DNA of 17,362 nt, taken from assembly GCA_946997535.1 (NCBI GenBank), contig CAMPVQ010000012.1, positions 1-17,362 on the forward strand. Reading direction: 5' to 3'. This DNA is from an uncultured Candidatus Saccharibacteria bacterium. GTDB taxonomy: Bacteria > Patescibacteriota > Saccharimonadia > Saccharimonadales > Saccharimonadaceae. This document shows, one piece after another, positions 1 to 6,354 of this stretch. Each line of letters opens with the position of its first letter. The first letter of the stretch is position 1. The notes beneath the pieces are model-generated. The model made no database searches. It was not told where the DNA came from and saw only the letters and a program-made list of their open reading frames with translations. A program made the translations under genes and the position numbers.

Positions 1-350
1 CCATCTGTATCACGAGTTAGAGTAAAAAGTTTACCGTGCGTATCATGTTGCTGTGGATTATACAAAGGTGACTTGAGTTCAAATAATGTAGGCTGTTTAT
101 TTGCTACTCCTTGTGCATAAGAAGTTGAAATAAGCTTTTTTATACCAAGCCTTGTAAAATTTGATGCAAAATATTTAGTGAAATTAGACCATTCTGGATC
201 ATCACAGGGGAGAAGAATCGTTTTATCTTTGAATACCTCGGGATTATATTCAATATAGGCATTCATTTCTGTTTCTATATCACTATATTGGGTATAAAAT
301 TCGTCGTTCTTCGCGTTTCTAGCGGCACTTAGGCTTGAATTATCAGCCAT
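1..350 (-). CDS. EcoRI-type adenine-specific DNA methyltransferase, N-terminal part (runs off the left edge)
   Basis: The minus-strand frame opens with ATG at 350 and stays open for 116 codons to the window edge. The first residues read MADNSSLSAARNAKNDEFYT, followed by a block containing LLPCDDPEWSNFTKYF and then KKLISTSYA. These are hallmark segments of the EcoRI-methylase family (N6-adenine methyltransferases that protect GAATTC-like sites), recognised from memory of the family. Full members are about 350 residues, so two thirds lie outside the window, including the catalytic NPP[FY] motif, which cannot be checked. A GAGGTGAC ribosome-binding site lies at 356-363, five bases before the ATG. 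The gene is clearly more AT-rich (roughly 37% GC over the stretch counted) than prmC/prfA next to it, consistent with horizontal acquisition. A partner endonuclease, if any, would be to the left; an orphan methylase is equally possible. Confidence 0.82.
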   Translation of the reverse strand, partial: MADNSSLSAARNAKNDEFYTQYSDIETEMNAYIEYNPEVFKDKTILLPCDDPEWSNFTKYFASNFTRLGIKKLISTSYAQGVANKQPTLFELKSPLYNPQQHDTHGKLFTLTRDTD

Positions 351-355
351 TATTT

Positions 356-363
356 GTCACCTC
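356..363 (-). promoter_or_regulatory. Shine-Dalgarno site of the EcoRI-type methyltransferase
   Basis: GAGGTGAC on the minus strand lies five bases before the ATG at 350 and fixes that start. The rest of 364-541 is AT-rich and non-coding, with no convincing hairpin terminator for either flanking gene. Confidence 0.65.
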
Positions 364-541
364 GTTTAGTAGTTTCTTATTGTTGGACTTGCTATAATAT
401 ATTGGCATAAACAACATCGTTTCACATTTATATGTATGCATAGTACCATGTTATAAGATTGTTTTCAATATGTAGCCAGTGTCTAAATTTCTATTTACTT
501 TTAGCACTTGACATTGAGCAAACACTCTCCACATGGTTCGT

Positions 542-1375
542 TTAAGCGGCGCGCTGTAAGACGAGGGTGAATGGTGCTTTTGAGACGACCTCAAGCCCGC
601 TTTTGATGGCTTGGTCGGCCACTTGGTCGAGCTGGTGGGTTTCCATTTCCATTATCAGGTAGCCGTGCGGCGTGAGATAGTTGCGCGCGACGGTGACGAG
701 CTCCAGCATTAGACAGTTGCCGTGGTCGTAAGTGTAGAGCGCGAGGTTCGGCTCGTGCGCTAGCTCAGGCGAGTAGTCGGCGCGCCGGTCGTAGTCAAGG
801 TACGGCAGGTTAGCAAGGATGAAGTCGAAGTGCCCCGTGATATTGTTAAATAAGTTCGAGTTGACGAAGGTAATTTTATTGTCTACGTGGTAGCGGCCGG
901 CGTTGAGCTCGGCGACAGGCAGCGCTTCTTGGCTGATGTCGCTGGCTGTTACCTTAAGGTCGGGCAGTTCAAGCTGTGCCGTGATGGCGAGGCAGCCCGA
1001 GCCGGTGCCAACGTCTAGTAAGGCGTGGTGTTGGTCAGGTTGGTAGAGCCGCTTTAGAGTGTCAATCATAACCTCACTCTCGGGGCGCGGAATCAGCGTG
1101 GCGGGCGTGATGGTGAAGTCGCGGCCATAAAATGCCTTGCGGCCGGTGAGGTAGGCGACGGGAATGTGTCGCGCGCGCTGGGCAATGAGGTCGAAGAAGA
1201 TAGCGGCGGTCGCGGCGTCAACCACTTGGTCGCCGTGGGCGAGCAGGGCAGTACGGTCGAGCTTGGTAGCGCAGGCAAGCAAAAGCTCGGCGTCAAGCCG
1301 CGCCGAGTCAATGTGGTGCAGCACAAGGCGCTGCGTGCCAGTGATCAAAAGTTGTTCAATTGTGAAGTCTGCCAA
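542..1375 (-). CDS. prmC: PrmC/HemK, release factor glutamine N5-methyltransferase
   Basis: PrmC methylates the glutamine of the GGQ loop in class I release factors, using S-adenosylmethionine, in the cytoplasm. The 277-residue product has the usual length. An N-terminal helical domain (about 1-80) is followed by the LIPRPESE segment at 94-101 (family consensus LIPRPETE), the SAM-binding DVGTGSG at 121-127, and ANLPY at 188-192 where the family has NPPY. The proline-to-leucine change inside the catalytic motif is the only oddity; asparagine and tyrosine are kept. The ATG at 1375 is eight bases beyond the prfA stop, so the two genes are co-transcribed and probably translationally coupled, and the substrate RF1 is encoded immediately upstream. 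Identification is firm from motifs plus context. Confidence 0.95.
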   Translation of the reverse strand: MADFTIEQLLITGTQRLVLHHIDSARLDAELLLACATKLDRTALLAHGDQVVDAATAAIFFDLIAQRARHIPVAYLTGRKAFYGRDFTITPATLIPRPESEVMIDTLKRLYQPDQHHALLDVGTGSGCLAITAQLELPDLKVTASDISQEALPVAELNAGRYHVDNKITFVNSNLFNNITGHFDFILANLPYLDYDRRADYSPELAHEPNLALYTYDHGNCLMLELVTVARNYLTPHGYLIMEMETHQLDQVADQAIKSGLEVVSKAPFTLVLQRAA

Positions 1376-1383
1376 TGCTACCT

Positions 1384-2454
1384 CTATTTTATCGCCGCCT
1401 GTTGCAAGTTTAGTTCGCGTTCGTGGGCGCGGAGGTGTTCGATGATGTCGTCAATTTCGCCGTTCATCGCGGCCGGCACGTTGGAGCGCGAGTACTTGAT
1501 GCGGTGGTCGGTGATGCGGTCCTGCGGGAAGTTGTAGGTGCGAATCTTTTCACTGCGGTCGCCCGAGCCAATCAAGGCGCGGCGCTCGGCGGTCTCGGCG
1601 GCGTTCTGCTTATCAATCTCAATCTGAAGCAAGCGCGAGCGCAAGACTTCCATGGCCTTCTTTTTGTTCTCAATCTGCGAGCGGCCGTCTTGGTTGGTGA
1701 CAATCAGGCCGGTCGGCAAGTAAGTGATGCGTACGGCAGAGTCGGTGGTGTTGACTCCTTGGCCGCCTTTGCCGGAACTGCGGTAGATGTCGATACGGAG
1801 GTCCTTCGGGTCGATGTCGATGTCGGCCTCGGACGCTTCAGGCAGCACGGCAACAGTGGCGGTGCTGGTGTGGATGCGGCCCTGCGACTCGGTGACGGGC
1901 ACGCGTTGCACGCGGTGGACGCCGGATTCAAACTTGAGCTGGGCGTATGGCTCGTCGCCTGTCACCTTAAAGACTACCTCTTTAATGCCGCCGGCGTCGT
2001 TGGCGCTTTCGGTCATAATTTCAGTTTTGAGGTGATGAGTTTCGGCGTAACGGAGGTACATTTTGAGCAGTTCGCTAGCAAAGAGCGAAGCCTCGTCGCC
2101 GCCCGCGCCAGCGCGGATTTCCATAATGACGTTTTTGTCGTCGTTCGGGTCGTGCGGGGCGAGTAGGGTGTTGATGGCGTCGTTGATTTGCACTAATTGC
2201 GCCTCAAGGTCAGGGATTTCGGCTTGTGCTAGCTCGGCTAGCTCGTCGCTGCCGGTGGCGAGCTCTTTGGCCTCTTCTAGTTGGTGATGCAGTTCGTTGC
2301 GGCGTTCGGCCTTCGCCAAAATGTCGCTGATTTCCGCCAGCCGCTTGGCCTTTTTGCTGTACTGCGGGTCAGAAAAGGCCTGCGGGTCGGCCATAAATTG
2401 CTCGAGCTCGGCTTGCTCGCGCTTTAGTTCATCAAGATTGATTGCAATTTCCAT
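1384..2454 (-). CDS. prfA: Peptide chain release factor 1 (RF1)
   Basis: RF1 terminates translation at UAA and UAG. The chosen start gives MEIAINLDELKRE and 356 residues, close to E. coli RF1 (360). The reading frame extends ten codons further upstream to 2484, but that segment would lie upstream of the inferred transcription start and includes the -10 box, so it is rejected. Numbered from the chosen start, the stop-codon-reading PxT motif is PVT at 186-188, which distinguishes RF1 from RF2 (SPF). The peptidyl-tRNA hydrolysis motif GGQ is at 230-232 within SSGKGGQGVNTTDS. Both positions agree with E. coli RF1. A coiled-coil-forming N-terminal domain covers roughly residues 1-100. It has its own promoter directly after the rpmE terminator and forms an operon with prmC. 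Confidence 0.96.
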   Translation of the reverse strand: MEIAINLDELKREQAELEQFMADPQAFSDPQYSKKAKRLAEISDILAKAERRNELHHQLEEAKELATGSDELAELAQAEIPDLEAQLVQINDAINTLLAPHDPNDDKNVIMEIRAGAGGDEASLFASELLKMYLRYAETHHLKTEIMTESANDAGGIKEVVFKVTGDEPYAQLKFESGVHRVQRVPVTESQGRIHTSTATVAVLPEASEADIDIDPKDLRIDIYRSSGKGGQGVNTTDSAVRITYLPTGLIVTNQDGRSQIENKKKAMEVLRSRLLQIEIDKQNAAETAERRALIGSGDRSEKIRTYNFPQDRITDHRIKYSRSNVPAAMNGEIDDIIEHLRAHERELNLQQAAIK

Positions 2455-2460
2455 AATATT

Positions 2461-2469
2461 ATTATACCA
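2461..2469 (-). promoter_or_regulatory. Extended -10 promoter of prfA-prmC, apparently leaderless
   Basis: On the minus strand TGG precedes TATAAT (2466-2461), an extended -10 element. Six bases (AATATT) separate it from the ATG at 2454, so the usual start point, seven bases past the box, is the A of the ATG itself. No good -35 box is visible. No Shine-Dalgarno can exist in such a transcript, so prfA would be translated from a leaderless mRNA. Confidence 0.6.
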
Positions 2470-2482
2470 GATATGAGAGGGC

Positions 2483-2516
2483 AAAATAAAACTACCCCCA
2501 ACGACGTCAGGGGTAG
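2483..2516 (-). terminator. Intrinsic terminator of rpmE
   Basis: On the minus strand CTACCCC (2516-2510) and GGGGTAG (2498-2492) form a seven-pair stem with an 11-base loop, followed by TTTTATTTT (2491-2483). It sits just past the rpmE stop and just before the prfA promoter, so it separates the two transcription units. Confidence 0.8.
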
Positions 2517-2529
2517 CGGTGCGGACAGG

Positions 2530-2883
2530 TTAAGCTTCGAGTTCGGCTTTGGCCTTGGCAGCCTCAGCCTCAGCTTTGGCCTTGGCGGCAGCCTTTGCAG
2601 CAGCAACCCGCTTGGCTTGAGCTTCCTTAAGTTCTTTTGCAGCCTTCATCTTGGCGGCAAAGCGATCAACACGACCTTCGGTGTCGATAATCTTCTCTTC
2701 ACCAGTGAAGAATGGGTGGCTCGCTGAAGAAATGTGGAGCTTGATTAGCGGGTACTCGTTGCCGTCCTCCCACTTGGTGGTCTCGTTTGATGGAGCGGTT
2801 GACTTCGTCAAGAATGAGAAGTGTGCGGCTTCGTCTTCAAAAACTACCAAGCGATAGTCCTGTGGATGAATACTTGTCTTCAT
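2530..2883 (-). CDS. rpmE2: Large-subunit ribosomal protein bL31, type B, with Lys/Ala/Glu-rich tail
   Basis: This is a 50S subunit protein of the cytoplasmic ribosome. Residues 1-75 match type-B (zinc-free) L31: the opening MKTSIHPQDYRLVVFED, then KWEDGNEYPLIK at 37-48, SSASHPFFTG at 52-61 and DTEGRVDRF at 67-75. The cysteines of type-A L31 are absent. The protein is 117 residues, longer than the usual 80-90. The extra C-terminal part (about 78-117) is made almost only of Lys, Ala and Glu and should be helical; it may contact rRNA or lie on the ribosome surface (inference). The ATG at 2883 has no Shine-Dalgarno and lies about three bases past the predicted transcription start. The gene order rpmE-prfA-prmC is common in bacteria. 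Confidence 0.93.
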   Translation of the reverse strand: MKTSIHPQDYRLVVFEDEAAHFSFLTKSTAPSNETTKWEDGNEYPLIKLHISSASHPFFTGEEKIIDTEGRVDRFAAKMKAAKELKEAQAKRVAAAKAAAKAKAEAEAAKAKAELEA

Positions 2884-2892
2884 ATCTACTAT

Positions 2893-2921
2893 ATTTTACC
2901 GCATTTATTTTGAAATGTCAA
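2893..2921 (-). promoter_or_regulatory. Sigma-70-type promoter of rpmE
   Basis: On the minus strand a consensus TTGACA (2921-2916) is followed by a 17-base spacer and TAAAAT (2898-2893). The predicted start point, near 2886, leaves only about three bases of leader before the ATG at 2883. Confidence 0.8.
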
Positions 2922-2941
2922 AACTCGCGGTGCGCGGCACC

Positions 2942-2963
2942 ATAAAACCCCGCCGAGGCGGGG
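2942..2963 (-). terminator. Intrinsic terminator of the membrane coiled-coil gene
   Basis: On the minus strand CCCCGC and GCGGGG pair around a CTCG loop (2963-2948), followed by TTTTATG. It lies nine bases past the stop of the gene at 2972-3949 and upstream of the rpmE promoter. Confidence 0.85.
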
Positions 2964-2971
2964 TGGTTAGA

Positions 2972-3949
2972 CTAGTGGCCAGGTTGTGGTGGCTGCTGCT
3001 GTGAGTTGAGCTGGACGCAAGGCGCGGAGCCGGCAATGCTTGGGTTGCTGGCGCAGAGTGTGACAGCGAGGCTATGCATGTTATCAGAGATGGCCTTGTC
3101 GGAATTAATCTTGTTCTGGAAGTCGCCGTTCTGCTTGGTGAGGTCGGCAATCTTCTTGTTCTGGTCGTCGATGTTCTTTTGCTTCTCGTCAAGCTGCTGC
3201 TTGGCTTCGTCGTTCTTCTTGGTGAGGTCGGCAATCTTGGCCTGTAAGGCGTCAAACTGAGTTGATGTCTTGGTACTGGTATTGGTCTTGTCGCTCAAGT
3301 AGTCTTTCGACTGGGCAAGCTTAGCTTGGGCATCGGCCAGCGCAGTGGACTTCTTATTATTGTCATAACCAAACCACACAGCCACGCCGGTGCTCGCAAG
3401 GAACAACAGGAAGAAGATGATAGTAAGTAATGAAATAGTCACTTGCTTTTGCTTCGGCGTGGCGAGTTTCGGCGGTTTTTTCTGGTTGTCGGCGACTTGC
3501 GCGGCTTGTTCGAAGAGATTAGTGCTCTGGTCGCCAGTAGCAGGGGTAGCATCGGCCTCTGGCGGTAAGACTTTTGCACTTGGCGTGCTTGCTTCGTTTG
3601 GCGTGGCAAGCGGGTTGTTTAATGGGTCTTGATTTGGCGCAGCATTAAGGTCACTAAAGTCAGGTGTCGCTGGGGTATCTGGCAAGTTAGCCAAATTAGA
3701 TAAATCAGGTGCCGCGGGTGCACTTGGGGCTGGTTGCTCGACTGGCTGCGGTTGCTCAACCATAGCAGGCGCAGCTGGTGTCTCTGGTAACTCAGGCTGC
3801 ATTACGCCGTCCATCGTCATGCGGCGGTTTAAGCGACGGCCTAAACCGTCATTGCCAGCCAAAAAATTATCCGGATGCGGGTCGTTCGCTAGGTCACTAT
3901 CAGACAGCGGCCTCGCCAGTGCCGGCTTGAAAGGGTCGTTATTTCTCAT
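2972..3949 (-). CDS. Single-pass membrane protein with Pro/Ala-rich cytoplasmic part and coiled-coil stalk (hypothetical)
   Basis: I do not recognise a named family. The 325-residue product starts without a signal peptide. Residues 1-165 are rich in Pro, Ala, Asp and Asn (low complexity, probably disordered). Residues 170-194 form one strong membrane helix preceded by KQKQ, which suggests the N-terminus stays inside. Residues 200-285 are a Lys/Gln/Asp-rich heptad-like stretch with repeated IADLTK units (two copies, 239-244 and 267-272), typical of a coiled coil. The C-terminus has two cysteines (299 and 311) that could form a disulfide outside, then a Gln/Pro tail. It is a lone gene with its own promoter and terminator. 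The start at 3949 follows GAGGTGGGAG by 12 bases. A role in the cell envelope is an inference from topology only. Confidence 0.85.
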   Translation of the reverse strand: MRNNDPFKPALARPLSDSDLANDPHPDNFLAGNDGLGRRLNRRMTMDGVMQPELPETPAAPAMVEQPQPVEQPAPSAPAAPDLSNLANLPDTPATPDFSDLNAAPNQDPLNNPLATPNEASTPSAKVLPPEADATPATGDQSTNLFEQAAQVADNQKKPPKLATPKQKQVTISLLTIIFFLLFLASTGVAVWFGYDNNKKSTALADAQAKLAQSKDYLSDKTNTSTKTSTQFDALQAKIADLTKKNDEAKQQLDEKQKNIDDQNKKIADLTKQNGDFQNKINSDKAISDNMHSLAVTLCASNPSIAGSAPCVQLNSQQQPPQPGH

Positions 3950-3989
3950 TTATATCTAAATCTCCCACCTCATTGTTATTCTGCTTAAG

Positions 3990-4018
3990 ATAATAACAAA
4001 TTTTGTGCAGCATTGCAA
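3990..4018 (-). promoter_or_regulatory. Promoter of the membrane coiled-coil gene
   Basis: On the minus strand TTGCAA (4018-4013), a 17-base spacer and TATTAT (3995-3990) form a good sigma-70-type promoter. The leader is roughly 30 bases and carries GAGGTGGGAG near 3962-3971. Confidence 0.65.
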
Positions 4019-4056
4019 GGCGTTTATGGCTATTTTAGGACAATCGAGGTGGCTTA

Positions 4057-4085
4057 TTGACAATTTTGGTCTTTTGTGCTAATGT
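4057..4085 (+). promoter_or_regulatory. Promoter of the 71-residue gene, apparently leaderless
   Basis: TTGACA (4057-4062), a 17-base spacer and TAATGT (4080-4085) preceded by TGC form an extended -10 promoter. The box ends six bases before the ATG at 4092, so the expected start point is the A of the ATG and no ribosome-binding site is possible in the leader. Confidence 0.7.
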
Positions 4086-4091
4086 ATAAAT

Positions 4092-4307
4092 ATGATGAAA
4101 AACCACAATAGCGAAAAAACCAATCGTGCGCCGCAGACTGAACTAGAGCGGCAAGTGCGCGAGCGTGAGCAGCGCAAGGTGGTTGGCCAGCTCGCTGTGC
4201 GCGCAGGCTTGCTCTACGACGTCAAGGCGCTTGACCAAACCGAGGTCGGCCAGTTTAAATTACCGCAGTACGACCAGTCTGCCACTAAGGCCAACAAGGC
4301 GAAATAA
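4092..4307 (+). CDS. Small highly charged protein, 71 residues (hypothetical)
   Basis: The reading frame begins with two consecutive ATG codons (4092 and 4095). The product is hydrophilic and rich in Arg, Lys, Glu and Gln, with an N-terminal helix-prone segment (ELERQVREREQRKVVGQL, residues 17-34) and a Lys/Ala tail. It has no membrane segment, signal peptide or cysteine. It has its own promoter and terminator, which supports it as a real gene despite its size. I do not recognise the family, and no function can be assigned; a small nucleic-acid- or ribosome-associated protein would fit the charge but is speculative. Confidence 0.75.
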   Translation: MMKNHNSEKTNRAPQTELERQVREREQRKVVGQLAVRAGLLYDVKALDQTEVGQFKLPQYDQSATKANKAK

Positions 4308-4328
4308 CCCAGCTATAACTCATCTCGT

Positions 4329-4363
4329 GCCCAGCTATCTTCATTAAAGCTGGGCTTTATTTA
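4329..4363 (+). terminator. Intrinsic terminator of the 71-residue gene
   Basis: GCCCAGCT (4329-4336) and AGCTGGGC (4348-4355) form an eight-pair stem with an 11-base loop, followed by TTTATTTATATA. It isolates the small gene from the phase-variable promoter downstream. Confidence 0.85.
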
Positions 4364-4392
4364 TATATAATGTGTAGCAATTTTGGCACATT

Positions 4393-4422
4393 GAGCTTAT
4401 GTCAAGTACTTGACGTAAGCTC
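4393..4422. promoter_or_regulatory. 30-base near-perfect palindrome overlapping the -35 box (operator candidate)
   Basis: GAGCTTATGTCAAGT (4393-4407) and ACTTGACGTAAGCTC (4408-4422) are inverted copies with 14 of 15 positions matching and no spacer. The -35 box TTGACG (4410-4415) lies inside it. The core CAAGTACTTG recurs downstream as CAAGCACTTG at 4457-4466, within the expected leader. The arrangement is that of a dimeric or tetrameric repressor/activator site. It has no U-run, so it is not a terminator. Confidence 0.6.
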
Positions 4423-4439
4423 GCGGGGGGGGGTACAAT
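4410..4439 (+). promoter_or_regulatory. Promoter of the secreted coiled-coil gene, with a poly-G run in the spacer
   Basis: TTGACG (4410-4415) and TACAAT (4434-4439) are separated by 18 bases, the last nine of which are G. One G fewer gives the optimal 17-base spacing, and two fewer or one more would move it away from the optimum. This is the arrangement of known spacer-type transcriptional phase variation (for example Neisseria porA and opc, which have G/C runs between -35 and -10). The predicted start point is near 4446. Confidence 0.7.
4425..4433 (+). repeat. Poly-G tract (9 G) in promoter spacer
   Basis: Nine consecutive G lie directly against the -10 box of the gene at 4501. Mononucleotide G runs of this length are prone to slippage during replication. 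The tract is placed so that its length sets the -35/-10 spacing. Confidence 0.95.
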
Positions 4440-4456
4440 ACAAGCACATACATTTA

Positions 4457-4466
4457 CAAGCACTTG
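4457..4466. promoter_or_regulatory. Second CAAGYACTTG palindrome in the leader of the gene at 4501
   Basis: CAAGCACTTG, extended to ACAAGCACTTGT at 4456-4467, repeats the core of the palindrome that covers the -35 box (CAAGTACTTG, 4403-4412). The centres are 54 bases apart, about five helical turns, which would allow one regulator to bind both sides of the promoter. ACATA (4446-4450) and TATGT (4468-4472 region) flank it and could make a leader hairpin instead. Confidence 0.4.
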
Positions 4467-4500
4467 TTTATGTAGAGGCTAGTTTAAAGAAGGAGAGTAG

Positions 4501-6051
4501 ATGAGTAAACGCAAATACTTGAACGTCATATCGCTTGGCGTGATGGCTTTTGGCACGTTGGCGCTAGGTATAGCACTGGTCTTACCTGGTAGCCTGTCAG
4601 CTAATGCAGAGGAGAACACGTCGCCGCAGTCGCTAGATGGGTTCGCCAAGCGGGCTAGTGTGTATAATGACTATGCCAAGTACAAGCAAGCGGCGGATAA
4701 GTCGCAAACTGCGTTTAACCAAGCCGATGCAGCTGCTAAGCAAGCCGCGCAAAAGCTTAAGAGTGCAGGTGAAACGTTGAAGCAGAGTATGGCTGCGTAT
4801 AATAATGCGCAAGACCAAGCCGAGAAGTTGCGCGCGCCAGGCTCGGCGACATATAAGGCGGCTGACGAGCTTGAGAAGTTTGACCAAGAGAAGGGGTACA
4901 CTAAGAATCGCATTGAAGAAGCCTTTCTTAATAGTCTCATCAATGCTGCCGACAAGCCAAAGCCAGCGGCAGACAAGGAGGCTCAGTTGGTCGCACTAGC
5001 TGATGTTATGGACGGTATCGACGCCAAAGTCTTAACCGATAAGCAGGAAGGTGCTTTGAAGAATTACAGTGAGTATTTCCGTGGCAAGAAGGTAGTGAAC
5101 GGCAAGCCGAGCAAGGTTCTTGATAATATCAACGACGCCATTAAATACGCCGCTGGTGCTGAGCGTAGCGCAAAAGATAAAGGTATGTCTAATAATTCCA
5201 AAACCTCAGGTTGGAACTATAGTCAGCCAGTTCTCAGTGTGTGCGGCAAGACGCGTTATGCTGATGATGCTGCTGCCTACGTAACCTACAAGAGTTTTGG
5301 CTCGAAGGAAAACGTGCATGTTGATAGGGTCAATCAGGACTTTGCTATGTTTATGCAAAAGGTGGAAGAGCGCTTCCACGCCGTGCTTGATGGCAAGCTA
5401 GACAAGGTTGCCCTCACTGCTCAGCGCGACCAAGCCAAGCAGACTTACGAGAAGGTAGCCACGGAGTTTGCCGAGAAGGAAAAGGCAGCGAAAGATGCTT
5501 GTACTGCGGCCAAGGCGACGTTTGATGCTCCTGCGCAGGCTGCAGCTACGATGCGGGGCAATTTTCAGGCGCTTCGGACGGCCACTACTGAGGCCACGGC
5601 TGCTAATGCTGCGGTGACGCCGCTTCAACAAAAGATGCTAGCCGACGCTAACGCGTTAAAGCCATATGCTGAGAAGTGGGATCAGCTTAAAGAACAAATA
5701 GCTAAGTTTGCCGAGAAAAAGGGCTTGACTAAGGTTGCTGCTGATGTTCGTGCCGACAAGACCTCGACGCTTGACCAGCTAGTCGCCAAGGTACGTGATG
5801 CCTTAAATAATCCTGCCACTAATCCAATCCTAGATCTAGGTCTAGACGGTCAGGATGACAACCAAGCCGACCAAACTGATCCAAGTGAGCAGGGCGATAA
5901 TCCGACTGAACCAGCTAATCCAGCCAACCCAAATCCAGCTGACTCAGATGAATTAAAGCCGACCGAGCCAACCGGCTCTGATCAGCAAAAGCCAGAGGGT
6001 GACCAGAAGCATGGTAAGTACGGTGCACCTAACACCGGCTACGAGTTCTAG
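4501..6051 (+). CDS. Secreted coiled-coil surface protein ending in APNTG (hypothetical)
   Basis: The 516-residue product has a clear signal peptide: basic MSKRK start, hydrophobic 8-31 and probable cleavage after SANA at 33-36. Residues 40-120 and about 300-430 are Ala/Lys/Glu/Gln-rich heptad-like helices. Between them lies a more ordered part with two cysteines (near WNYSQPVLSVCGK and in KDACTAAK). Residues 440-500 form an acidic Pro/Asn/Asp/Thr-rich linker. The last residues are KHGKYGAPNTGYEF, where APNTG (509-513) resembles a sortase LPxTG box but has no membrane anchor or basic tail after it. AAGGAG at 4490-4495 lies five bases before the ATG. Transcription is probably phase-variable through the nine-G spacer. 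I know no family name. The shape suggests a fibrous surface or adhesin-like protein; this is inference. Confidence 0.9.
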   Translation: MSKRKYLNVISLGVMAFGTLALGIALVLPGSLSANAEENTSPQSLDGFAKRASVYNDYAKYKQAADKSQTAFNQADAAAKQAAQKLKSAGETLKQSMAAYNNAQDQAEKLRAPGSATYKAADELEKFDQEKGYTKNRIEEAFLNSLINAADKPKPAADKEAQLVALADVMDGIDAKVLTDKQEGALKNYSEYFRGKKVVNGKPSKVLDNINDAIKYAAGAERSAKDKGMSNNSKTSGWNYSQPVLSVCGKTRYADDAAAYVTYKSFGSKENVHVDRVNQDFAMFMQKVEERFHAVLDGKLDKVALTAQRDQAKQTYEKVATEFAEKEKAAKDACTAAKATFDAPAQAAATMRGNFQALRTATTEATAANAAVTPLQQKMLADANALKPYAEKWDQLKEQIAKFAEKKGLTKVAADVRADKTSTLDQLVAKVRDALNNPATNPILDLGLDGQDDNQADQTDPSEQGDNPTEPANPANPNPADSDELKPTEPTGSDQQKPEGDQKHGKYGAPNTGYEF

Positions 6052-6082
6052 TTTAGCCTACAACTAACTTTGCAAATACTAT

Positions 6083-6113
6083 CCGCCACTCCATTACGGG
6101 GTGGCGGTTTAGT
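6083..6113 (+). terminator. Intrinsic terminator of the secreted coiled-coil gene
   Basis: CCGCCACTCC (6083-6092) and GGGGTGGCGG (6098-6107) form a ten-pair stem (one G-U pair) with loop ATTAC, followed by TTTAGTCATT. Confidence 0.85.
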
Positions 6114-6122
6114 CATTAGTTA

Positions 6123-6157
6123 CTCCACCAATGAAAGCATTGGCGGAGCCGTCTTTT
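6123..6157 (+). terminator. Second hairpin, back-up terminator
   Basis: CTCCACCAATG (6123-6133) and CATTGGCGGAG (6138-6148) pair with one A-C mismatch around an AAAG loop. CCGTCTTTTACTT follows. Together with the hairpin at 6083-6107 it insulates rpsA-infB from the phase-variable unit upstream. Confidence 0.6.
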
Positions 6158-6184
6158 ACTTCACCAAAATAGTTTGCCGTGATT

Positions 6185-6194
6185 ATGCTATAAT
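6185..6194 (+). promoter_or_regulatory. Upstream extended -10 promoter of rpsA-infB
   Basis: TATGC runs directly into TATAAT (6189-6194), a strong extended -10 element without a -35 box. It is followed by AT and AGGTATC, a discriminator sequence shared with the promoters at 14976 and 17274. Confidence 0.55.
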
Positions 6195-6235
6195 ATAGGT
6201 ATCTTTAGCGGAAAACCAAAAGCGCGTAAAAGCAC

Positions 6236-6264
6236 TGTACAAGTTTAGCTTTTTCTGCTATAAT
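6236..6264 (+). promoter_or_regulatory. Second, proximal promoter of rpsA-infB
   Basis: TGC precedes TATAAT (6259-6264); a weak -35 (TGTACA, 6236-6241) lies 17 bases upstream. The interval 6052-6354 holds only the two terminator hairpins, the two promoters and the rpsA leader; I see no gene in it. Confidence 0.55.
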
Positions 6265-6354
6265 GCTAGATGGTAATTGGCGGCTCTAGCCCCGTCAAAG
6301 TAGTTAATATAGAGGTAGCGTGTGGCTAGACCGCTATCTGTGAGGTTTATTTTA

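Noticed and set aside
1423..2166. Long open frame (247 codons) on the plus strand opposite prfA
   Set aside because: It is the mirror of a highly conserved RF1 gene in GC-biased codons; the translation is low-complexity Val/Ala/Gly/Asp without domains or ribosome-binding site.
4366..4371. TATAAT within the terminator tail as promoter of the gene at 4501
   Set aside because: No extended -10 motif or -35 box, and a much better promoter (TTGACG/TACAAT) lies closer to the gene.
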